Assembly (NCBI GenBank): GCA_036346275.1
Contig: CM070725.1
Location: 43,772,104 to 43,836,103 of the forward strand
Direction: 5' to 3'
Origin: Otatea glauca
Lineage: Eukaryota; Streptophyta; Magnoliopsida; Poales; Poaceae
DNA: 64,000 bases
Shown here: piece by piece, positions 56,117 through 64,000 of the stretch
How the letters are laid out: each line of letters begins with the position of its first letter
Numbering within the stretch: position 1 is the stretch's first letter
Notes under the pieces: generated by a model
The model's input: the letters and a program-made list of their open reading frames with translations, nothing else
Databases searched by the model: none
What the model was told of the DNA's origin: nothing
Position numbers and translations under genes: made by a program

Positions 56117-56554
56117 GTGGATAGAAAGAGCACCTCAGAAAGTTATCAATTCCTAGGTAGATCCCTTGTTTCATGGTTTTCTAATAAACAAAATTTCGTT
56201 ACCCTATCTACTACCGAAGCCGAATATATATCCGCCGGTAGTTGTTGCGCGCAATTGTTATGGATGAGGCAAACTTTGATAGATTATAGAATAAATTTTA
56301 AAAGTGTGCCTCTTTTGTGTGATAATGAAAGCGCAGCCAAAATAGCCTACAACCCAGTCCAACACTCAGGAACTAAGCATATAGATATCCGTCATCATTT
56401 CTTAAGAGATTATGTGAGTAAAGGTGATATTGTGAATAGTCATATTAGAACCGAAGATCAATTAGCGGATATCCTTACCAAGCCTTTAGATGAAGCCTGC
56501 TTTTGCAAATTGAGAAATAAATTAAATATAATAGATATCTCTAATGTGGCTTGA
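56117..56554 (+). pseudogene. Copia RNase H
   Basis: The 145-codon frame has DRKSTSESYQFLGRSLVSWF, LSTTEAEYISAGSCCAQLLW, LLCDNESAAKIAYNPVQHSG, TKHIDIRHHFLRDYV and ADILTKPLD. This block is essentially intact through its natural stop. Confidence 0.88.
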
Positions 56555-56650
56555 ATATTTTCACCATGGTTGCTTTCATTTGGTGTTATTTGCTCTTATT
56601 TGAATTTCTAATCTTTTGATGAGCAACACATTAAGGGGGAGTATTATACC

Positions 56651-57376
56651 ATTCATATGTATACTACATCCCTAAAAATGTGAAAATATCAAATAAGTAC
56701 AATTATTCTTCAAAAAGAATACTCTAGATCCTTCTAGGTCAAAACTATTTAAAATTATCTTATTTTGAAGTTCAATAAACTTTTTCTTCTAAAACTCCCA
56801 TTTCTAACATATAACTATGTAAAACTCATCTCTTAAATATATTTATCTAAACAAAATCTTCTTATTTTGTAATAAAAGTCAAAATACTTTGGACAATGTT
56901 TTATTCTTTTAAACTTCCTCAAAATTCAAAATTTGGTCTATATTGATCTAATTAATGCACTTTATGAGTTATCACCTTTGGAACTAGGATATTGCTATGT
57001 CTAATCTCCTAAAAGGTATTTTAAAACTTAAACATGCCAACCAAGATGATTCTTTCTTTGTCAAGTGTTTTAATTTCAAAAGGATAAATTATATTCTCCC
57101 AAAAGCCTATTTTGATAAAAAAAAACTATTTAAAAAGTTGGCTCCTTGCTTGTTTTATCAAGTTGGAATGCTCATACATGATTATCATCAAGAAATCAAG
57201 TCATTGGAGCTATTTCCAATTTATTTATGTTCTATTCAGCCTATCAAGCTGTTAGGACCGGTACTACCAGGGTGGAGACCGGTAGCACTGGAGGAGCGGT
57301 ACTATCGGCCTGAGGGCGATAGCACCAGATTTGTCGGGTTTTGGCAGTTTTGGCCATGGTGCGGTCAAACCGCCTG
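56651..57376 (+). other. 3' internal region of the SIRE-like element
   Basis: It is AT-rich and then GC-rich, with GGACCGGTACTACC and GCGATAGCACC motifs like those at 51.9-52.2 kb. The frame at 56997-57380 (FFVKCFNFKRINYILPKAYF, KLFKKLAPCLFYQVGMLIHD) may be an envelope-like or extra-ORF remnant of SIRE elements. It continues beyond the solo LTR at 60436. Confidence 0.45.
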
Positions 57377-57381
57377 GTAAC

Positions 57382-59930
57382 TGTCGGGACCGGATTTCCA
57401 AATCCGAACCCTCTGTGTATAACCTGTGCTAGTCCAGGAAAAGCTAGCACACACAGTGGAAACAGTGATGACAGCACATCCATATCACGAAACAAATAAT
57501 ATTAATTAAGTTTAAAGAGCATTAGCCTTATGGCCAATTATTACAAATAAGAAGCATCATAGCTTGAGTTCAATAAGAAAGCAGTGAAGCGAAATAACAA
57601 AAGCAAAGTAAGTAAGCCCATCCATTTGCCCAACAGCAATCGGTGGGGTTCGCGTCCTAGCATTCCGGATCACCTTCGTCGTAACCACAAGCGTAGAAAT
57701 CGTAGTCACCTTCCGCTTCTGCGAACTCTTCTGTGGAAGGTTGGGGATGTTGCAAGGGTGAGCACAAAATGTACTCCGCAAGTCTTGGAAACATAATGCA
57801 TGATAACTATATGCAAGGCTAAGCAATTGAAGGCATAATATGGTTTTTTTAGCATAAAGCAAAGTTTAACTGTAAATACCAATAGTAATTTCATAAAGCA
57901 TCGTTTGAACAAAATGTAATTGAATAGTAATTGAATTTGATATAACAATTAAAGCAGGTTCCATCTACCATCGGCTCCATCCAGCCAAACCATAACCCGA
58001 GAGTTCCATCGCTCTCGGATTCCCAAACCATCATTTTCCTTTGAAACAAAACCATAAAATCTACAATGTGCAAGCGTACCTCGCCTGCCCTTGACCGTGG
58101 GCATGGCTACTTAAGTAGTTTTAACTCTGCAGAGTGTGTACACTTTACCCACAAGACATGATCGACTCTTGTTGCCATGCACTTAACACACTTCCTTTGG
58201 TGTGTCGGCAGAGAGATCACGACAAGGCCTTTACAATGCACAACCCCACTATTAACCTCGCCCGCTAAGGTTTCACCGCTGTTAGGGTTCTAGCTGCCCA
58301 GTACAGAAGCCCCCTCTTGCGCCTGCCAACATCTGGCTCTCACCAACTGGCGAAGCTAATAATGAGACGCACAAATTATTTAGCAAGGTCGTACCCATAT
58401 AGACTTGTGGTTGTACGGTAGTGCTCGGTCCATGGTAACACACGCTTCGGTCCTTAATTGACTAGGGCGGAACATTCACATACCAAGGTCTCGTGCTTTC
58501 TGCACCCGCCCAACATCCATCCGCCCCGGTCTAAACCATTTCCACTTTATTTCATTTAAATCACAGCAGCAACACCAATTGCCGCACTTTCACAAATAAG
58601 TTTGAACAATATTTGAAATGATTCCCATAATGGCACAATCTCAAAGCGCAAAATTTGGACTAAGCAATTCTACCGTTCCATGCAAATCTCTGGTTATCCC
58701 CAAATAAAATAGCTAGTATATATCATCTAGGGTGTCAAAGGTTCGACATGATCAATACCAATGAGGTATAACAAACTGGAATTAGCTAAACCTTAAGACT
58801 ATATTTAAAGTACTTTGCATAAAGGTAAGCATGCATAATTTAAAACCACATAACATTTTCATAAAATTTGGGATCAATATGTTCAAGGAAGACTTGCCTT
58901 GTTTGCCTCTTCTTTGGTTCTACCTCGATTCTTGATTAGTGATCTTCGACTGCGTCGTCTACATGCGAAACGAGAGCAAATAAATAAAACAAATTCAAAT
59001 AAAATTCAAAAATTGAAAATAATGGTACTGGAAGATAGATCTTGAATTTAGATGAATTTAGAAATTTGAATCACTGGAATCGAAGCTCGAACGAAGGAGA
59101 ACGGGCTCCTGGAAGATTCCCAGATCAGAAAAATCAGAGAGGCTGACACGTGGCGAGACGTGATTGGCTGGAATTTCGGATTTCTGGAAAATCAGAAAAA
59201 GAAATGTCGCTGACACGTGGGGCCCACGAGTCAGAGACTCGGCTCACGATGGACCGGGTTCACCGAGGAGGAGGAAAGCGGCGTGGCGGACCACGCCGAC
59301 GAGGCGCCCACGCGCGGCTAGGGTCGGCGTGGCGACCACGCGGTACCGACGCGGCGCTGCATCGAAACGAAGCAAAGCGACGTGGTACCGGCGGGCGACG
59401 CGGACCGATCGGGCTATCCACGCTGGCGGGCATCGGCGGCCGAAGCGATCGGACGGCGGGAGGCAACGCGCGGCAGCGGCGTGGAAGCGATCTGGGCACG
59501 CGGCGCAAGATCGAGCAGCCACGGCTCATCGACGGAGAGTGATGGCCGAGCGCAGCAGCGGCGCTGGCGCTGGAAGGCCGGAGGCGAAGAAGAAGGCCTC
59601 GGCGGCGCACGAAAACGCGATGACGGAACGCCACGGGGCGTAGGGCAAAGGAGAGAGGGAGACGCGGGGAGTTCGGCGGGACCAAAACCGACGGCGGAGG
59701 CTCACCGGCGAGGAAGGAAAACGGCGGAGAAGCGCGCGGGCGGCGGCGGAACTTCGGCGAGCTCGATCTCCTCGACGGAGGCGACTCGGCGGCGGGGCTT
59801 GAGGCGGCGGTTTGCGCGCGAGGCGAACCTCTGGATGGGGCCCTCGAGGCTTTAAATAGCCTCGGGGCGGGTGCGGCACGGACGCAGCAAACGCGCGACG
59901 CGGCGGCGGCTTGGTTAGGGTTAGGGTTTT

Positions 59931-59962
<32 letters not shown>

Positions 59963-60430
59963 CTCGCCGCCGTTACGTGGCGCGCATCGAGCGGCCGTGG
60001 CGAGCGGACTGGCTGGTGGGCGGCTTGAGCAGTGCGGCGAGGCGAACGGCCGAAGCGGAGGAGAGGAGGGGGGCAGCAGGAGAGGAATTGGGCCGTGAAA
60101 ATGGGCCGGCGGAAGGATTCAGCCCGAGAAGGAATTTTGAAATAAAACATTTTTCGAATTAACAAAAATTTCAGAAATTCAAATAAAAGCAAATAAATTC
60201 AAATAAATATCAAATAAATTCAGAAAAATCTCCAAAAATACAGAAAAATTCCTTGAGGCATAATGAACCCAACTAAAACTGAAAATCTTTTGTTTGATGA
60301 ATAGATTAATCAAATTAAATCTTTTTTATAAATTGAAAATTCAAATTAAGCTGAAATTAATTCAAAGAAATTGCAAATGGTGAATTTTGAAATTCAAACA
60401 TTCTAAAATCCAAATTTTTGGAATGTTACA
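57382..60430 (-). mobile_element. Solo LTR (3,049 bp) of a gypsy element
   Basis: Read on the minus strand it begins TGTAACATTCCAAAAATTTG and ends GGTCCCGACA. It is flanked by a perfect GTAAC duplication (57377-57381, 60431-60435). The TGTAACATTCC start and the AAAGTGTACAC/CTGCAGAG block (minus, near 58130-58150) are typical of long-LTR grass gypsy families of the Tekay/Del or Atlantys type. No partner or internal region is present. Confidence 0.87.
59260..60100 (-). promoter_or_regulatory. GC-rich promoter and leader zone of the solo LTR
   Basis: A TATTTAAAG box at about 59848-59860 on the minus strand, in near-palindromic context, is followed by GC-rich sequence containing CGCCGCC repeats. 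A (GGC)n run lies at 59931-59955. The long frames on both strands here (up to 310 codons) are compositional and not called genes. Confidence 0.5.
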
Positions 60431-60435
60431 GTAAC

Positions 60436-62169
60436 TGGCCAAGCTTTTCTCCTTTGCCATTTCACCCGTGCTCCTTCTCTCTCTATTCCTTCTCCACTCA
60501 AATTCCCCAAAGAAGAACTTCCTTGATTCAAGATTAAATCAGTGAATCCTTTGCTTCCTAAGTCTTCTTCTCATCTAAGGTAATGAATCCTGATCCCCAT
60601 TGCTTTTCCTCTCAAGCTTTTGCCCTAGTTTCTTCAAGTTTTGCCCTAAGTCTCATTTTTAGGGAATGCAAAATTTGTTGAAATTTATGGTTCAATTGAG
60701 TAGATTGGAGACCTGTAACGTCTTTGGTTGCAACTCAACTGCTCAATTGGAGACCTATAACGTCTCTGGCTATCTGCAACGTTCTGAAAGTAGAAATTGT
60801 AGCTTTGTCCATGGTTGATCACCGACTCATCTATCTTGAAACCAATGTATTAGTGTGGCCAAACAAGTTTAGCTTTTTGGTGTCATTGTTTGCCTAGTTT
60901 GTATTCCATTCATATTACCAAAATATTCTAGTGTATAGAATGTAGAATCACTCAAAACTCAATTTTCACCCAAAACATCATTTAAGTTGATAATATCTGC
61001 AATTTGCGCAAGAACTGCTCACGTACTACTACTGTCCTATATTGTTTGGCTAAACAAGATCACCCATTTACCTTGTATCATGTAGAATTATGTATGTGCA
61101 ACGTTGTGAATGCGAAAATTGTAGTTTTCCAGGGCTGACCACTGATTGATCAATCCATTTGGCTTCAGGTTCTCAATTTGGAAGCGATGGACTGAAGCCG
61201 GCACTGGCAAATCATAGGCTGCAGCGCTTACAATGGGGAGGAGCTTCTTGACGATTTCGACTGGCTAGTTCAAGACATCGCTTCTCGTATTTATGTGCTC
61301 GACTGATTCGTCACTTTTCGCTAGTTAGGATGCATAGTTTCTATGGGTGACCAAACTATCTTGTTTAGATTTTACTTATGTGTGATTGTGATGTTATATT
61401 ATTAAGTAACAATATCTTGTTTAAATTTTACATACGTGTGAATGCTTGTATGAATCTAATTTGAATGTGTAGATGTAAGGATATGATCAAACGCTTTTCT
61501 CTGAATTTTTCTGGATTTTTTCTGATTTTTTAGAGATTTTTTTAATGCCCGGGATTCCATCCCGCGTCTTCCAAATGATGGCAGGGAATATTTTCCCAAA
61601 GTGGTTATTTTTCTAATGGGATGAGAGGGATTCCATCATTCCATGTGTCTTTTAAAATCCCTCTTGGGATTTCCCCAAACATCCAAACAAACCCTAAAGG
61701 AGTTTATCGTCGCGCAGCGGAAGGATTGTCCCACCCAACGTCCAGAGTTCATCCACCGTCCTCCCCTCCCCTCCAATCCACCCATCACACCCCCATCATA
61801 AGATAGTTTCTCTTCCTATTTAATTTTTTTCTTAACTTTCTATTGACGTGTGTGAAATTGGAGACCGCTTTAATGTGCTCATTTCAACAAATTTATTCTC
61901 AAGAATTGACTTGAAATTTTCCGATGTAAATTTGATGCTTCTGTGTCTGCAAATAGCTAAAGAATTTTGTAAGATGTGTGACTGAAAATTGACAGTAATT
62001 CAATATACACTTGCTTAGATGTGCAAGGTGGTATTACGAAATTAGATCGTTGCTTTTCCCATTGTTGAGGACATTACTCAATAAAGGATATTAATGCCAG
62101 GTAATTGTGTCCTCTCGTCATCTCATTTGAGCTTAATGATAGTGTTCCAACACTGCACTACAACAGGAA

Positions 62170-62171
<2 letters not shown>
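60436..62171. other. Non-coding region with direct repeats
   Basis: AATTGGAGACCTGTAACGTC-like units recur (about 60702 and 60736). A ~70-bp unit beginning GCAACGTT..TGAA (about 60777) has a diverged copy at about 61099. The part after 61540 is AT-rich with no supported gene. The first ~150 bp may continue the SIRE-like element. Confidence 0.4.

Positions 62172-62248
<77 letters not shown>
62172..62248. repeat. (AT)n microsatellite
   Basis: An uninterrupted AT dinucleotide tract of about 77 bases. The Ile/Tyr frames through it are artefacts. Confidence 0.97.
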
Positions 62249-62249
<1 letters not shown>

Positions 62250-62478
62250 GTGAAACACCTGTGTTATGCTATGCATTAACTCAAGGGTTTCAAGTATATT
62301 AAGTACACTTCATCACTAAGAGAGAATGTGCATCCATCTTTTTTTTTCATGAAGCGATTATATATATATCTTACGTAGCTTCACTAAAATCTGATGATAT
62401 TGCACTAATTTCTGTCTCAGATACCAGATAAAGTTATTGGGTGAATTAACATTGACTTACCTTAAGAGTTCTTTGGGT

Positions 62479-62561
62479 CCAACAGAATAAAATTTGTTTC
62501 TGCTTTTATTAAAATCAAGCTCTTAATGGGAGTTATGCAGAAACAAATTTTATTCTGTTGG
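62479..62561. repeat. Perfect 25-bp inverted repeat with 33-bp loop
   Basis: CCAACAGAATAAAATTTGTT...TGC at 62479-62503 is the exact reverse complement of 62537-62561. It would form a stable hairpin in RNA. It could be the ends of a very small MITE or a hairpin RNA source. No duplication was identified at its edges. Confidence 0.8.
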
Positions 62562-62875
62562 AGAATATGTTATTTGGCAGCGGTAGCTGTTAAAACTCAT
62601 GTTTTGAGTTTGGAGAGAACTCATTCCCTTCATATGGAATATAGCAGCCAAACAAGACTTATTGACAGTTAGAAGCCAAACTGAATATAATGAAATCTTG
62701 TTTTGCTAAAACTTGATGTCCAATCAACCCCTCGAGTCATGCATCGATTCATGATGCCATTTCTGTAGCTCAGATGATGTGTTGTGCAACATATTTCTTG
62801 TTTTTACATGATGTTTTTAGCATAATGAAAATTAAGAGGTGGGTGTAATCTTTTAATTATCTTTTTTTCTTGCAG

Positions 62876-62904
62876 CTGTGGAAAAATCTGTCGCTAAGCA
62901 AAAG
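62876..62904 (+). other. Possible small exon
   Basis: A strong polypyrimidine tract and acceptor (CTTTTTTTCTTGCAG) is followed by 29 bases and a GTAACC donor. One frame reads VEKSVAKQK. This could be an internal exon of a plus-strand host gene with large introns. There are no neighbouring exons to confirm it. Confidence 0.25.
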
Positions 62905-64000
62905 GTAACCATGATAGGTCTTCATTTTACTAGGATTCATGCGATAAGAGATTGAAAGATTGTGTATGCATCTGCACTGCTCGGTAACTACTAGCCATAT
63001 GTGAAGCGGACATAATGATTCTTCAAAAAAAAAACTTTGTCGTTTAGAAACTTCTGGCTTGGAATTTGTAGGGATCTACTTTCGGTTGTATACTATTTTT
63101 GTATTTTTTTAAAATATGTAATCATTGCAATGTTTGTATGGTTTCTGATTGGACAATGTGGAATTGTGGATGTTTTTGTTCCTTCTTCCAGTTAATTGTC
63201 AGTTAATTATAGGCACGGTGATTGCTATCTGTGCAAGTGTATGACTACATGGGAAATGAAAATGGTACTAGTGACAAAGCTAAAATGAAGTTCTATGCTA
63301 TAATTACCGCTGAAACTTCTGCTTATAGCTTAAGTAAAACAAAATACCCTTAACATATATGAGCAATCGGTATAACAAAAACACAACTTTTACTTTGGTT
63401 GGGTAAGGCAAACTTTTAGATTTCCATTGCAATGCATGGGCATCTGTATTAGTATTTCTGTAACTTCTGTTGATGACTGGTTTATATGATGTCAACTCAG
63501 GTAGGAAGCCAGGCCGCCAGAGACAAGCATTATTGAGATGGCAGTGGAGAGCCAAATAGTAATAATCATCAACTAATCCTAGGATATCACACACACATTT
63601 TACATTCACACATCCTGCAGACAAACTAAAACTGCATGTGGAGAAATGCGCGAGCTAAGTTCAGTCGTATTCGCGTGGAAATTTCTGCTGTCTCGACGCG
63701 TTTGCCGATGGCTAGAAATAAGCCCAAGTTCAGAGTAAAACTACTGTGACTTGGCAAATTTTCCAGCTCATCATAGAACAACTTTAGTGCACAAGCCATC
63801 TACTTGTATGCTGCACTGCATGCATGCTTTCTGGCAACAAGAGTTCATCAGATAAGAGAATGCCAAACACAGCTGTTAATCTCCCATTGTCATGTAAGCA
63901 ACATTAGACAGACAGCTTAGTGGTAAGGACATCTTTACCAACGAATTGCATGCCAACTACAGCAGGCAATCTTCTTCTTTCATTAGCTCTAGAGATCAAG
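62905..64000. other. Unassigned terminal stretch
   Basis: No domain, transposon ends or RNA gene were recognised. The minus-strand 106-codon frame at 63304-63624 has no similarity that I know. Confidence 0.4.

Larger units (their letters stand above)
52984..56650 (+). mobile_element. SIRE/Opie-like Ty1/copia internal region
   Basis: Gag, protease, integrase, reverse transcriptase and RNase H follow in copia order, ending at a polypurine tract AAGGGGGAG at about 56633-56641. The sequence is AT-rich and frames are broken by a few stops and shifts only, less decayed than the 10.4-kb copia element. The 5' half of gag is missing. Confidence 0.85.

Noticed and set aside
59260..60192. 310-codon minus-strand frame rich in Arg, Ala and Pro
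   Set aside because: It lies in the GC-rich leader of a solo LTR, is matched by long frames in the other strand, and has no domain.
62094..62302. Frames encoding Ile/Tyr repeats
   Set aside because: They are pure translation of the (AT)n microsatellite. The similar frames at 18180-18413 are rejected for the same reason, apart from the PPR-like part.

Overview
This is nuclear DNA of a flowering plant, almost certainly a grass (Poaceae). It has GT-AG introns, grass-type Ty1/copia and Ty3/gypsy LTR retrotransposons, an RTE-type LINE, Stowaway- and Mutator-like MITEs and hAT relics. It also holds an insertion of organellar (most likely plastid) 23S rRNA sequence. The species cannot be named from sequence alone. 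Nothing is prokaryotic, and there is no CRISPR array. Most open frames longer than 60 codons are transposon remnants or chance frames in GC-rich or simple-repeat DNA.

Layout. 1-10 kb: AT-rich intergenic DNA with degenerate hAT-like elements (best copy 1976-3047) and two large fold-back structures (8131-8799 and about 9015-9885). 10.37-17.30 kb: a decayed Ty1/copia element of Retrofit/Ale type with 240-bp LTRs. 17.3-20.3 kb: a MITE, a pentatricopeptide-repeat pseudogene resembling PPR4, and a second hAT copy (19474-20334). 20.68-28.30 kb, minus strand: the one clearly functional-looking host gene. It is an EDM2-like (ENHANCED DOWNY MILDEW 2 family) gene whose 15 inferred exons join into an uninterrupted 1,018-codon frame carrying PHD fingers and a methyltransferase-like domain. 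28.7-40.7 kb: a nested stack. An antisense RTE LINE was broken by 23S rRNA DNA, that was broken by an Angela/BARE-like solo LTR, and that was broken by a very young copia element with identical LTRs; hAT elements sit in the same rRNA insert. 41.9-42.5 kb: a promoter and first-exon candidate on the minus strand. 42.83-50.72 kb: a Tat-lineage gypsy element without integrase but with an antisense spliced gene. 51.5-57.4 kb: a SIRE/Opie-like copia element. 57.38-60.43 kb: a 3-kb gypsy solo LTR inserted in that element's 3' part. 60.4-64 kb: intergenic or intronic DNA with simple repeats and a 25-bp perfect inverted repeat.

The biological story is the EDM2-like gene. In Arabidopsis, EDM2 acts on genes with heterochromatic transposons in their introns. 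Here the gene appears to lack the family's N-terminal exons next to its first PHD exon, and a transposon stack lies exactly where those exons would be expected. Whether this is a truncated copy or a gene with a very long transposon-filled intron cannot be settled from the window. I found no sequence that I can defend as a wholly new kind of system.
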